A stretch of 51,473 bases of DNA from Bacteroidetes bacterium GWA2_32_17 (GCA_001769035.1 MENF01000104.1:1-51473), one strand, 5' to 3'; shown: positions 15,815-25,305, numbered from the stretch's first letter. A program made the numbers and translations. The notes: generated by a model not told the origin, from the sequence alone.

Positions 15815-15900
15815 CATGCTGTCCTGAATCAAGTTCAGGATTGATTCAGCATCTAATTCAAAAAGATTGCGGGTCAAGCCTGCAATGACGAAATACTATT
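15815..15900. repeat. Hairpins after mfd (CCTGAATCAAGTTCAGG type)
   Basis: CATGCTG... CAGCATC encloses CCTGAA-TCAAG-TTCAGG (15823-15839). It is followed by GATTGCGGGTCAAGCCTGCAATGACG, the second half of a common extragenic palindrome family. It could end the mfd transcript, though no U-tract follows directly. Confidence 0.5.
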
Positions 15901-15955
15901 TTTTATCATTCCGAGTGAGCGAGAAATTTATTAATAATAAGCATATTGTAAAATT

Positions 15956-16786
15956 TTATAAAATTGTTTTTAAAAAACAACTCTCAAATTTCACAGCATT
16001 TTTTGGTATAATAAATTTTTTATTTTTTTTATTTTTTTCAAAAATACCATAAGAAGCCGAACCGCTACCAGTCATTGAAGCAAAAATTGCCCCACTTTCG
16101 TACAATTTGTTTTTTATTTCTTTTATTTCAGGATAAAATTTATAAACTGTTTCTTCAAAATCGTTTGTAATGAATTTTCTCCAATTTGTTATTGGTTCAC
16201 TTTTTATAATATTTTTTAGATTGTTTTTCTTATTTTGAGGTTTAGAGTTTTTATAAGCCCATGCTGTGTTTACATGAATTTGCGGGTGTATAACAATTAA
16301 TTTGTAATTTGTTAAATCTAAATTAATTGATTCTAAAATTTCGCCTTTTGAAGTAGCAATACATGGTTTATTATCAATAAAAAATGGGCAATCGCTACCT
16401 AAATCTGATGCAATATTTTTTAATTCAGAATTAGTAATTGAAAGTTTAAAATAATTATTAAGAGCTTTTAAAAGAAATGCTGCATCTGCCGAACTGCCAC
16501 CAAGTCCTGCACCCGAAGGAATTGCTTTGTGCAAGTGAAATGATAAAGCTGGCAATTTATATTTTGCTTTTAAAATGTTATAAGCTTTTGTACAAATATT
16601 ATTTTCAGCATCAATATCTAATTTATAGCCGGAAATTGTGAATTTAAAAATTTTTGTTGGAATAAATTCTAACGAATCTTTTAAATTAATGGGTAACATT
16701 ATGGTTTCAATGTTATGATAGCCATCGGTTCTTTTGTTTAATATATTTAAACCAATATTTATTTTTGCATTAGGAAATAACAACAT
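15956..16786 (-). CDS. ispE: 4-diphosphocytidyl-2-C-methyl-D-erythritol kinase
   Basis: GHMP kinase of the non-mevalonate (MEP) isoprenoid pathway that phosphorylates CDP-ME with ATP. The start MLLFPNAKINIGLNILNKRTDGYHNIETIMLPI is diagnostic: the NAKINIGL and DGYHxIET motifs bind substrate. The GHMP glycine loop SGAGLGGSSADAAFLLKALN (about 93-112) is present, as is the C-terminal MTGSGSASYGIF. At 276 aa it is the usual length. It stands alone on the minus strand, converging on mfd. A short ACGATTT repeat (16802-16826) lies directly upstream. Confidence 0.95.
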   Translation of the reverse strand: MLLFPNAKINIGLNILNKRTDGYHNIETIMLPINLKDSLEFIPTKIFKFTISGYKLDIDAENNICTKAYNILKAKYKLPALSFHLHKAIPSGAGLGGSSADAAFLLKALNNYFKLSITNSELKNIASDLGSDCPFFIDNKPCIATSKGEILESINLDLTNYKLIVIHPQIHVNTAWAYKNSKPQNKKNNLKNIIKSEPITNWRKFITNDFEETVYKFYPEIKEIKNKLYESGAIFASMTGSGSASYGIFEKNKKNKKFIIPKNAVKFESCFLKTIL

Positions 16787-16799
16787 ACATTATTTAAAT

Positions 16800-17035
16800 T
16801 TACGATTTACGATTTACGATTTAGGATTTAAGATAGTTGCTTGCTCACAGTTCATTGTTCTATGTTCACTGTTCACTGCCCACTGCTGACTTCCGACTGC
16901 TGACTGCCGACTGTGGACTGCCGACTGTTTTATTGCATTTCTATCTATTTCTACTAATTTCTGTTTTTTATTTCAATGTTTTCGTTCATTGTACTTTGTA
17001 CTTAATACTTTGTACTTAATACCTTTTTCATTGTT
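16800..17035. repeat. Degenerate ACGATTT and CACTGCCGACTG arrays
   Basis: ACGATTTACGATTTACGATTT opens the stretch. Runs of CACTGTTCACTGCCCACTGCTGAC, CCGACTGCTGACTGCCGACTG and GTACTTTGTACTTAATACTT follow. Units of 7-10 bases vary, and there are no spacers or coding sense. Its complement is the array at 47980-48110. Confidence 0.6.
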
Positions 17036-20000
17036 TATTGTTTTTAATTTTTAAAGTTTCTTTTCCGAAATAAATTCCTGATAAAATAATATCATCAATT
17101 TGTGGATTTTTTCCACGCCAATCTAAAATCGTATTATTTAAAATTAATTTTTGCTCTTGCATTGACAAACCATTAATTTTTAAAAGTAATTCTTTTAACT
17201 GTTTATATTTGAATTTTTTACCTTTTGGCCCACCAAACTGGTCGGCATAACCATCAGAAAACATGTAAATGGAGTCTCCATTATTTATTTTAACTGTTTG
17301 ACTATTAAATGGTTGCTGTTTAATGTGAACTCCAATTGGCATATTGTCTCCTTTTAGCTCCTCTAAACCTAACAACAAGGGGGCATGCCCTCTTGTTTCA
17401 AAACCTGTTAGGTTTTCTACCTCTTTTAGGTTTTGCCCACCCCTCACAATATAAATTGGATTATTTGCACCTGCAAATTCAATTTCCTGTTTCTCATTAT
17501 CGAAAATAATTAAGCTAATATCCATTCCATCTTTTGCTTCGCCTTCTTTACCAGTTTGTCTTAGTGAAAGTATTACATTTTCGCGAAGTTGGTTTAGCAT
17601 ATTGTTAGCACTAATAGAATCGTTAATACCAATTATTTCATCTAAAAATGCAATCCCCAACATGCTCATAAATGCTCCCGGAACGCCGTGACCTGTACAG
17701 TCGGCAATTGCAAAGTAAGTTTTGTTATTTCGATACGAAATCCAGTAAAAATCGCCACTAACAATATCTCGTGGCTTATATAATAAAAATGATTCAGGGA
17801 AATGTTTTGTGATTTCTTCTTTAGTTGGTAAAACTGCTTCCTGAATGTTTTTTGCATAGTTAATACTATCGGTAATATCTTTATTTTTTTGCTCAACAAT
17901 TTCTTTTTGTTTTACAACTTCTATAGTTCTTTCTTTTACAGTTTTTTCGAGTCGGAATTTATCACGTCGAAGTGATGCTTCTCTATATTTTATGTAAATA
18001 AAAATTAATATTAAAATAATAATTACAAACGAAACAATTGCATACCATGTTAAATACCAAGGTGGACTAATTTCAAATGAAAAAGTAGTAGGAACTTCGT
18101 TCCATATTCCATCATTATTGCAAGCTTTTATTTTAAAAGTGTATTTACCGGGAGGCAGGGTTGGGAAGTCAAATTCGCTTTTCGGCATAGGTGGCGACCA
18201 ATTATCGTCAACACCTTGCATCATGTATTTATAACGTACCTTTTCAGGTGCATTTAAACTATTAGCTGAATATTGAAAAGTTATGTGATTTATGTTATAT
18301 GGTAAAACCAAATCAATTGGTAAACCAGTAATTGTATCTGTTCCTGAACTATATTGTGACCAATCAAATTCCTGAAAATTATATAAAATATTTGTGATAT
18401 AAGTGATTGGTTTAACAGTATTTATTTTATCTAATTCGGGATTATACATAGTGATTCCATCAACTGTACCAAACCAAATTCTTCCTAAACTATCAATATA
18501 ATTTGCATTTCTGTTGCATTCTAAACCTAAAAAACCTTCGTATTTACCATAATGTCTAACTTCTATTTTTTTTGTTGAATAAAAAGTTTTAAGATTTAAT
18601 TTATCTAAACCTTGGTTTGTGCCAATAAAAAGATAATTACTTGTTTTGTCAATTGTTAATGAATAAATATTATCAGATATTAATCCTTTTGATTTATCAA
18701 TTTTTTTAACTTCTTTGTTATTATAATAGTAAATACCTTCTTTAGTAGCTACCCAGTAATTATTATGATTGTCTTGTGTTACAGAGTTTATTTGCTCTTC
18801 TGCTAAAGCTTTATTGTTTTTTATTTGTGTTAATTTTTTACCATTATAATAATAAAGCCCTTGTTGAGTACTAAACCATGTGTGTTTATTGTTGTCATGC
18901 AAAATATGATAAACGGAAATATTGTTAAGTTTTTGTAATTCGGAGTTATTATCAATTATTGAAGTGTCAGAAAAAACATTTACACCAGATAATGTTCCGC
19001 ACCATATATTTCCATAAATATCTTTAGTTAAGCAATTTATACACTTATTTGTTAATTTATTATTAATTACACAATTATATTTCTTATCATTTGCATCATT
19101 TGTAATATGTATAAAACTACTGTCAATAGTATTAAAAATACTTATTCCAGTAATTGTTCCAAACCAAGTTCTGTTTTTATTGTCGTTTACTATTGATAAA
19201 ACCGTATTACTTATTAAATTCTTTTTAATTATTTCAGGTGTTATTTTTTTTTCAATCATTTCTATTGCCTTAAATGATGTAAAGTTGAAAAACCTCAGAT
19301 TTGCATTTTTTTCTCTGAAATAATAAGCTCCCCCTTTAGCACAACCAACCCAAAATTCAAAAGAATTAAATCCTTTTTCAATAGCGTAAACATTATTATT
19401 TAAATTCTGTTGCTCGTTATAATTAATAAATGGTGAAAGAGGAATTTGAATTAATCCGGTTTCAGTACCAACCCAAATATTATTTTCTTTATCAACTAAA
19501 ATTACTCTATATTGAAAACCATTAGTAACATATAGAAGATTAAGTGCCTTATAATTATTTTTAATGTTAACAATTCGTCCAGAATAATTTGTGAAAAGAA
19601 GTTCTCCTGAAGATGATTTGCAAGAAGAAGTATAACTTGTAGGGTTGGGTAAACAATTAACGCTATCGTTTATAAGATTAAGTCCTTTTGATGTTCCAAT
19701 TAAAATATTATTGTTTAAATCTTGATTAATTGTAAACACCCAATTATCTGATAATTTATTAATTGTTGAATATTGCTTAATTATTTTACCAGATACTTTA
19801 AAAGCACCTTGAGTTTTAGTGCCAAACCACATATTGTTTTTACTATCTTCAAAAATTGTGAAAATATTTTGTTTATCTAAATTTGATGATGTTGTATATA
19901 TTTCAAATTTGTTTTTATTTAAAAAAGCTAATCCTTTACCAGTTCCTGCCCAAATTTTTCCTGCATGGTCTTCAAAAACTTTCCAAACTGTATTATCAGG

Positions 20001-20375
20001 TAACCCATTATCAATTGTGTAATTTGTTATTTTTTTGCCTTCAATTTTTGAAACTCCTTTATCTGTGCCAATCCACATTGTGCCTTTTCTATCCTGAATA
20101 ATTGAATAAACGCTTTTTCCAACTAATCCATTCTCTTTTGAAATGTTTTTAAAACTAACTCCATTATAAATATTTATTCCGCCTCCAATTGTTCCAATCC
20201 ATAAGTCACCTTTTTTGTCTTGAAATAAAGAAAAAATGCTTGAAGTTGATAGTCCATGCTCTACCGTGTAAAGCCGATAATAAAAATTGTGAAATTTTGG
20301 GTTCTGCGCTTTTAGTTTAGTTGTGAAAAATACAAAAAATGGAATAAAAAATAATATTGAAAACTTTAACTTCAT
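17028..20375 (-). CDS. Two-component-regulator propeller protein with SpoIIE phosphatase output
   Basis: 1115 aa. Signal peptide 1-23 (ending KLKAQ). Periplasmic Reg_prop beta-propellers at about 25-680, with repeats of the form D(x)KGxxWIGTxxG (QDKKGDLWIGTIGGG, QDRKGTMWIGTDKG, EDHAGKIWAGTGKG and others). Y_Y_Y domain (about 697-765; APEKVRYKYMMQGVDDNW). One transmembrane helix (about 772-795), then a coiled coil (795-850) with SINYAKNIQEAVLP and a cytoplasmic SpoIIE/PP2C domain (about 860-1110; SGDFYW, DCTGHGVPGAFMS, DGMDISL, FSDGYADQFGG). The usual histidine kinase output is thus replaced by a phosphatase, giving a one-component transmembrane phosphatase. The ligand is unknown. Residues about 987-1003 come from a palindromic repeat insertion. 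Confidence 0.92.
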   Translation of the reverse strand: MKLKFSILFFIPFFVFFTTKLKAQNPKFHNFYYRLYTVEHGLSTSSIFSLFQDKKGDLWIGTIGGGINIYNGVSFKNISKENGLVGKSVYSIIQDRKGTMWIGTDKGVSKIEGKKITNYTIDNGLPDNTVWKVFEDHAGKIWAGTGKGLAFLNKNKFEIYTTSSNLDKQNIFTIFEDSKNNMWFGTKTQGAFKVSGKIIKQYSTINKLSDNWVFTINQDLNNNILIGTSKGLNLINDSVNCLPNPTSYTSSCKSSSGELLFTNYSGRIVNIKNNYKALNLLYVTNGFQYRVILVDKENNIWVGTETGLIQIPLSPFINYNEQQNLNNNVYAIEKGFNSFEFWVGCAKGGAYYFREKNANLRFFNFTSFKAIEMIEKKITPEIIKKNLISNTVLSIVNDNKNRTWFGTITGISIFNTIDSSFIHITNDANDKKYNCVINNKLTNKCINCLTKDIYGNIWCGTLSGVNVFSDTSIIDNNSELQKLNNISVYHILHDNNKHTWFSTQQGLYYYNGKKLTQIKNNKALAEEQINSVTQDNHNNYWVATKEGIYYYNNKEVKKIDKSKGLISDNIYSLTIDKTSNYLFIGTNQGLDKLNLKTFYSTKKIEVRHYGKYEGFLGLECNRNANYIDSLGRIWFGTVDGITMYNPELDKINTVKPITYITNILYNFQEFDWSQYSSGTDTITGLPIDLVLPYNINHITFQYSANSLNAPEKVRYKYMMQGVDDNWSPPMPKSEFDFPTLPPGKYTFKIKACNNDGIWNEVPTTFSFEISPPWYLTWYAIVSFVIIILILIFIYIKYREASLRRDKFRLEKTVKERTIEVVKQKEIVEQKNKDITDSINYAKNIQEAVLPTKEEITKHFPESFLLYKPRDIVSGDFYWISYRNNKTYFAIADCTGHGVPGAFMSMLGIAFLDEIIGINDSISANNMLNQLRENVILSLRQTGKEGEAKDGMDISLIIFDNEKQEIEFAGANNPIYIVRGGQNLKEVENLTGFETRGHAPLLLGLEELKGDNMPIGVHIKQQPFNSQTVKINNGDSIYMFSDGYADQFGGPKGKKFKYKQLKELLLKINGLSMQEQKLILNNTILDWRGKNPQIDDIILSGIYFGKETLKIKNNKQ
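17365..17415 (-). repeat. Palindromic repeat inside SpoIIE domain coding sequence, copy 2
   Basis: Nested palindrome of exactly 51 bases (17 codons). Outer arms AAACCTAACA (17365-17374) and TGTTAGGTTT (17406-17415) are perfect. The inner 24-base palindrome (17374-17397) has one mismatch and matches that at 4493-4516. On the coding strand it gives NLTGFETRGHAPLLLGL in the loop before KGDNMPIG. The codon phase of the inner palindrome is the same as in the other gene. Confidence 0.85.
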
Positions 20376-20411
20376 ACATTAAAATAATGGTTTAAAAGTA
20401 TAAAATATTAT

Positions 20412-20447
20412 TTAATTAAAATAAAAAAGGGAGTTAAAAACTCCCTT
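20412..20447 (-). terminator. Intrinsic terminator of the ppiD gene run
   Basis: Perfect 9-bp stem AAGGGAGTT / AACTCCCTT with a 3-base loop (20427-20447). On the minus strand a T-rich tract (TTTTTTATTTT) follows at 20426-20412. It lies 10 bases past the ppiD stop. Confidence 0.85.
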
Positions 20448-20456
20448 AATCTTATT

Positions 20457-22574
20457 TTAATACCACAAATACCTGTAATCTTTAACGTCGGCAACTTTCT
20501 TCATTGCTTCAAAAGCTTGGTAATCAACCCGTGATTGTATTTCGTTTGAGAGTTGCATTTTAGATATATTATTATCTATTGGTTGTGGTGATTTTGTTTT
20601 ATTTGTAACAGTTATTAAGAATACTCCATTATTCCCTTTTAATGGAGGCGAAAGTTTGCCTTTTTCGTAACAAGTAGATGCTGCTATTACATTTGGTTCA
20701 ATTCCCATACCTGGAAGTGAGAATGAATTAAAATTAATACTTGTTGCATCTTGTGCAGTAATATTTAATTTTTGTGCTAAAGCGTCTATTGAACTAGCTG
20801 AAGAAGTTTTTTTAAATTCAGAAATAAATTTTTCGGCTTTTTTATCTTTACGAACTAACGAAGTTATCTGGTCTTTTATTTGTTCTTTTTCGGCAATGCC
20901 TTTTAAGCGAATTTCAGATAAATACGCAACTACAAATTTATCGGTAAATTCAAATGGTTGAGAAATTTCACCTTTTTTAGTTTCTTCTTTGTAAGCCCAG
21001 CGTATAATTTCACGAGGCGATTCTAACCCTGCTATATTACGGTCGTTGGGACGAATATTGTTTGCTATTCGTTTATTCATACCTTCTTTAGTAATAGCAG
21101 CGTCAAATTTGTCTTTTGTTGAGTTAACTCCTGCAAATTGGTAAACTTTAGTTTTAACCCCTTGGTATGTTTCAGAACTTGGTTCAATTTTCCAATCAAT
21201 ATATGCAACTTCAGCTTTATTGCTTGCTTCACTTTTATCGGTTACTTTAATAATATGATAACCAAACTGAGTTTCAGCAACAACAACATCACCTTTTTTA
21301 GCATCAAAAGCAGCTTTTTCGAATGGTTTAACCATCATTCCTAATTTAAACCATTTTAAATCGCCCCCTTGTGTTGCCGAACCTTTATCATCGGAATATT
21401 GCATTGCAAGAAAAGCAAAATCGCCGCCTTGAGCTATTGCTAATTTTAAACTATCGGAAATTAATTTAGCTTGTTCTTTTGTTCTTTTTTCGCCAGGTGC
21501 AATTAAAATATGACTTGCAGCTACAGAATCGGATAAGCTTTTAAATGACATAATTTTTGCCATTCTATAAAGTCCATTTTCGATATAAGGTCCAAACACA
21601 ATACCTGGTTTTGCAGCAAAAAACAAACTATCGTAAGGAGGAGTGATTGAACTTTTTGAGAAAAATTGTTCTGAATAAGGTGTATCAGAACTGTGGTTAA
21701 CAAATTCTGCGATATCACTAGTTGTATCAAATTCGGCTTTAATTTTATTTAATTTTGTTTTAATGCTTTCAATATCTGATGGTGAAGGTATAACATCAAA
21801 TACAACATACTCTATATCTCTTGATGCCTCTTGTTCAAATAAATATTTGTGTTCGTTGTAATATTTTTCTATTTCATCATCTTTTACTGTAATTGTAGAA
21901 TCACCAATATCACTATATTTTTTGAGAGCATAACGAATATCGTACATATTTGTTCCATCTTCGGCATATTTATTTGATTCAGCTTTTGTTACATACATTC
22001 CTTTTTTAACAAGAATATAATATTTACTTAATAATCTTGAATGTTGTAATTGTTTTTCGAATGCAACCCAACTTAATCGTGCTGCTCCGGTAGGGTCTTT
22101 ATCCATATTTGCAATAAATTGCTTTACTAAATTGGGATCAAATTGCCCTGTTGCTTTATCTTTAAAAATAGGTATCTGCAAAATTTGAGGGTCTATATTA
22201 TTACCAACTACCATATCTTGTAGCTCGTTATTTTCTACTACTATACCATCATCCTGAAGATTGTTAGCAACAACATAATCAGTTACAATTTCTTCCCATG
22301 CCTGGTCGCGAATGCTTTGTATAGTTTCTTCATCAGGAGTAGTTTCTTTACCTGTATTTCTTTTATAATTTTCGGTAAGTTCGGTTACTCTTTCTTCAAA
22401 AACAGTAACAGGAATTCCTTCACCGGCAATTTCAGCGACATCTGTTTTTTGGCTCGAACCAAAAAAATTATTGTTAGTAATTAAATCACTCATAATAAAA
22501 GCAAGCAGCGAGACTCCAATTGCAATTGAAACTAACAAACCTGCACGATTCCTTATTGTTTGTAATGTAGCCAT
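20457..22574 (-). CDS. ppiD: SurA/PpiD-like periplasmic peptidyl-prolyl isomerase
   Basis: Membrane-anchored folding chaperone for envelope proteins. MATLQTIRNRAGLLVSIAIG and the following hydrophobic residues form a single N-terminal anchor (about 12-32). A SurA_N-like chaperone domain (about 60-250) follows. The parvulin PPIase domain (about 352-455) shows ASHILIAPGE, GGDFAFLAMQYSDD, GGDLKWFKLGMMVKPFEKAAF and FGYHIIKVTD. A long C-terminal helical part completes 705 aa, the usual size for the Bacteroidota PpiD/SurA group. It is the last gene of the coaX-ppiD run and is followed by a strong terminator. Confidence 0.93.
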   Translation of the reverse strand: MATLQTIRNRAGLLVSIAIGVSLLAFIMSDLITNNNFFGSSQKTDVAEIAGEGIPVTVFEERVTELTENYKRNTGKETTPDEETIQSIRDQAWEEIVTDYVVANNLQDDGIVVENNELQDMVVGNNIDPQILQIPIFKDKATGQFDPNLVKQFIANMDKDPTGAARLSWVAFEKQLQHSRLLSKYYILVKKGMYVTKAESNKYAEDGTNMYDIRYALKKYSDIGDSTITVKDDEIEKYYNEHKYLFEQEASRDIEYVVFDVIPSPSDIESIKTKLNKIKAEFDTTSDIAEFVNHSSDTPYSEQFFSKSSITPPYDSLFFAAKPGIVFGPYIENGLYRMAKIMSFKSLSDSVAASHILIAPGEKRTKEQAKLISDSLKLAIAQGGDFAFLAMQYSDDKGSATQGGDLKWFKLGMMVKPFEKAAFDAKKGDVVVAETQFGYHIIKVTDKSEASNKAEVAYIDWKIEPSSETYQGVKTKVYQFAGVNSTKDKFDAAITKEGMNKRIANNIRPNDRNIAGLESPREIIRWAYKEETKKGEISQPFEFTDKFVVAYLSEIRLKGIAEKEQIKDQITSLVRKDKKAEKFISEFKKTSSASSIDALAQKLNITAQDATSINFNSFSLPGMGIEPNVIAASTCYEKGKLSPPLKGNNGVFLITVTNKTKSPQPIDNNISKMQLSNEIQSRVDYQAFEAMKKVADVKDYRYLWY

Positions 22575-22771
22575 TATGATATTAAGTTATTATGTTATTA
22601 AGTTATTAAGTTATTAGTTACATCTTTAATAAATTATTTTCTTAATAACTTATTTTTTATTAAAATAATTTTCTGTTTTTTTAGGGTGCAAATATATTAA
22701 AAAAATAAATTTAATTAGTTTGTTTACAAGTTTATGTTGATAAATTTTTTAAGTAGTTTAAAATAAACAAA

Positions 22772-24028
22772 TTAATTTGTAATTTTTAATTGAATTAACT
22801 CAATTCGGGTATTAGTTGCTTTTAAAATTTTTATCGAAAAATTTCCAATGGAAATAATTTCATTTAAACTTGGAATGTTTTGGTGCTTATAAAGTATAAA
22901 CCCTGCAATTGTTTCATATTCGATATTTGAAGGAATGTTGATTTCGTACTTCTCATTAATGTAGTCAATTTCGAGGCGTCCCGAAAAAATAAATTCATTT
23001 TCGCTGATTTGTTTATCTTCAAAATCATCAGTATCGTGTTCGTCTTCAATTTCGCCAAATATTTCTTCCATAATATCTTCAATAGTAACCATTCCTGAGG
23101 TTCCGCCAAACTCATCAACAACAACGGCAACACTTCTTTTCTGTTGAAAAAACGATTTTAAAAGTTTATTTGCAGGCATTGTTTCGGGTACTATTAATAC
23201 CTCGTGAATAATATCGTGTATGTTTTTAGGTTTCGTAAATAATTCAGATGAGTGAGTGTAACCAATAATTGTGTCAATATTGTTATTGTAAATTAATATT
23301 TTTGAATACCCAGTTTCAATAAATTTTTCTTTTAAGTTTTCAATAGTGTCATTTTGTTCAATAGCAGCAATTTCGGTACGTGGAACAATACATTCACGTA
23401 ATTTAATTTTGCTGAAATCGAGAGCATTTTGAAAAATTTTTAATTCATATTCTTCATCTTCTGAGGTTGATTTATTTAATTGATATTCATTTAGGTAATT
23501 ATCAATATCAACTTTTCCAAAAACAATTAAGTTACTTTTTTGAGTTTCTGCCTTAAAAATATTTTTTAAGAAAAAATTAGAGATATAAATTGCAACCCAC
23601 GAAACAGGATAAAAAACATAATAAAAAATAGATACAGGGACTGAAAAAATATTCAAAAACAGATTTGCATTTAATCGAAAAATAGTTTTGGGGATATACT
23701 CTCCAATTATAAGAATAATTAATGTTGATATTATTGTTTGAGTTAATAAAATACCTGATTCTGAACTAATATATTTTGATATTGGATACTCTAAAATACC
23801 AGCCATAAAAATGCCGTATATTACAAGAGCAATATTATTGCCTACAAGCATAGTAGCAATATACTTCTTAGGGTTACTTATAAAAATGGAAATGATATTA
23901 GAAAAACGAAATTTTTGCTTTTTTTCGAGCTCAATTTGTAAACGGTTTGATGATAGAAATGCAATTTCCATTCCCGAAAAAAATGCTGAAAAAATCAGAG
24001 TGATAAAAATCATGTAACTACTTAACAT
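22772..24028 (-). CDS. DUF21/CBS-domain membrane protein (CorC/HlyC family)
   Basis: Hemolysin-family membrane protein of the CNNM/CorB type. DUF21 transmembrane domain (1-175) with FFSGMEIAFLSSNRLQIELEK. A CBS pair (about 205-325; CIVPRTEIAAIEQNDTI, VVVDEFGGTSGMVTIEDIMEEIFGEIEDEHD, a hallmark motif) and a CorC_HlyC domain (about 335-415). The family has roles in Mg2+/Co2+ handling, and in Bacteroidota one branch is GldE; I cannot decide between them. At 418 aa it is the usual length. It lies between a small membrane gene and ppiD in a conserved order. Confidence 0.92.
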   Translation of the reverse strand: MLSSYMIFITLIFSAFFSGMEIAFLSSNRLQIELEKKQKFRFSNIISIFISNPKKYIATMLVGNNIALVIYGIFMAGILEYPISKYISSESGILLTQTIISTLIILIIGEYIPKTIFRLNANLFLNIFSVPVSIFYYVFYPVSWVAIYISNFFLKNIFKAETQKSNLIVFGKVDIDNYLNEYQLNKSTSEDEEYELKIFQNALDFSKIKLRECIVPRTEIAAIEQNDTIENLKEKFIETGYSKILIYNNNIDTIIGYTHSSELFTKPKNIHDIIHEVLIVPETMPANKLLKSFFQQKRSVAVVVDEFGGTSGMVTIEDIMEEIFGEIEDEHDTDDFEDKQISENEFIFSGRLEIDYINEKYEINIPSNIEYETIAGFILYKHQNIPSLNEIISIGNFSIKILKATNTRIELIQLKITN

Positions 24029-24056
24029 TTTGAAAAAAATCTAAAATTATTTATTG

Positions 24057-24190
24057 TTCTTTACGAAATACGAATTGTACGAATTTACGAATAAAATATT
24101 GTTTATTGTTCATTGCTTGCGAAAATGCTGATAAATGTCCCTCCTGAGCGGGAAAACAACGAACATAGAACTTTGTTAAACTTATTATTG
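24057..24190. repeat. TTACGAAATACGAATT repeat and GAACA-type array
   Basis: About 48 bases from 24057 (TTCTTTACGAAATACGAATT, then TACGAATTTACG) recur with one change at 28358-28405. They are followed by degenerate TTGTTCATTGC words. It fills the gap between the CBS protein and the small membrane protein. Confidence 0.6.
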
Positions 24191-24196
24191 AACTTC

Positions 24197-24412
24197 TCAC
24201 TTCTTATTGTTTTCTAAAAATTTACGCATTGCCCTGCGTAACATATACATAAAGCAAGCAATAGCCGCAATAATATAAAAAATATAACTCTGATTGAATC
24301 CAATATAAATAACTTTATATGAGCCAATTATTACTGCAACGATTGCTAATATAAGCCAAACATATTCTAATATTAATTTTCCTTTTTTTAACATTGCACT
24401 TTTAATTTCCAA
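24197..24412 (-). CDS. Small two-helix membrane protein, 71 aa
   Basis: Unrecognised function. Two hydrophobic helices, about residues 16-33 (VWLILAIVAVIIGSYKVI) and 42-58 (IFYIIAAIACFMYMLRRAM), with a basic C-terminus (RRAMRKFLENNKK), predict a small inner-membrane protein. It sits between lptC and the CBS protein in an otherwise conserved envelope gene run with 53 bases to lptC, which supports a real gene and co-transcription. Confidence 0.75.
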   Translation of the reverse strand: MEIKSAMLKKGKLILEYVWLILAIVAVIIGSYKVIYIGFNQSYIFYIIAAIACFMYMLRRAMRKFLENNKK

Positions 24413-24465
24413 ATAACAAATTTCAAAATTAAGAACATTGAACTTTTTTGAACAATGAACTTTTT

Positions 24466-25053
24466 TTATTCATCTTTTACATTTACAGTTCCGCTAGTAT
24501 TTTTTAATTTCCACTTCGAGAAATTTTCATCGGCTTCAAAACCGTTTTTTCCAAACAGTATTCCATCATCGGTTGTAACTTTACAAAACTTATCTGAATA
24601 AATAATATGCTTATTTTCGTCCCAATATAGTAATTCTGTATTTAGCATTTCACCTTTTAAATTTTGTGCAATAACATTTGTTTTTGCAACCCACATTTTT
24701 TTGTTTTCAAAGTGCTTGGCATAATCGGCAGTAATACTAGATTCTACAATTGGATAGTTTATAAAAGTTTCTACTTTAAAACCTTTATTAAATTCTAAAT
24801 ATGGGTCATCATTATTTTTATAATATGAAGATTCTTTTGCATAACCTTTTAAAACAATTTCACCTGAATCAGTTCTAACAATTTCAACTTCTTTGGCATA
24901 AATTACAGGTTTGTTAGAAAGATTTACAATTGCATTTACTGTTTCTAAATTATTTGTGCACGAATAAAATAAAGCTATTCCAAAAAAAAGAATGGCTTTA
25001 AAAAATTTGCTAAAATCAGTATATTGTTCAAATCTAAAATCGTTTATTGCCAT
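24466..25053 (-). CDS. lptC: LptC-like LPS export lipoprotein
   Basis: Periplasmic component of the lipopolysaccharide transport bridge, which receives LPS from the LptBFG transporter. An N-terminal hydrophobic stretch ends in a lipobox (ALFYSC, Cys32), so it is probably a lipoprotein rather than a single-pass protein as in Escherichia coli. The beta-jellyroll features are visible as alternating strands (YAKEVEIVRTDSGEIVLKGYAKE, ITADYAKHFENKKMWVAKTNVIAQNLKGEMLNTELLYWDENKHIIYSDK, typical LptC/OstA-like). Gene order in the run supports the call. 195 aa is normal. Confidence 0.88.
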   Translation of the reverse strand: MAINDFRFEQYTDFSKFFKAILFFGIALFYSCTNNLETVNAIVNLSNKPVIYAKEVEIVRTDSGEIVLKGYAKESSYYKNNDDPYLEFNKGFKVETFINYPIVESSITADYAKHFENKKMWVAKTNVIAQNLKGEMLNTELLYWDENKHIIYSDKFCKVTTDDGILFGKNGFEADENFSKWKLKNTSGTVNVKDE

Positions 25054-25305
25054 ACCTTGGTTAATACATTGTTATACTGTTGTTAATCGTTACCTTTCAT
25101 TATTCTTAATACTTTGTACATAGTTTAATGTTCATTGTTAAATTGTTTCATTATTCTCATCCCCTACCCACTTCAAAAAGGGGGACATATAATCATTTAG
25201 CAATTTAGCAATTTTATTGTTTATTGTTCGTGAAAATGTTAATAGAAGTATATGTAACAAAGAACAACGAACATAGAACTTTTTTTAAACTTTTTATAGG
25301 ACTTT
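25054..25305. repeat. Degenerate TTCATTGTTA/ATTTAGCAATT array in operon gap
   Basis: Repeated words TTGTTAATCGTTA, TTAATGTTCATTGTTAAATTG and CAATTTAGCAATTTT fill 252 bases between lptC and the TPR gene. No gene is seen. Confidence 0.5.

Noticed and set aside
16837-17019. 60-codon frame in the CACTGCCGACTG array
   Set aside because: Product is a repeat translation (HCSLPTADFRLLTADCGLP); no gene features.
21361-21385. CCCCCTTGT in ppiD as a third copy of the in-gene palindrome
   Set aside because: Only half a palindrome, and it encodes the conserved parvulin motif ATQGGDLKW.
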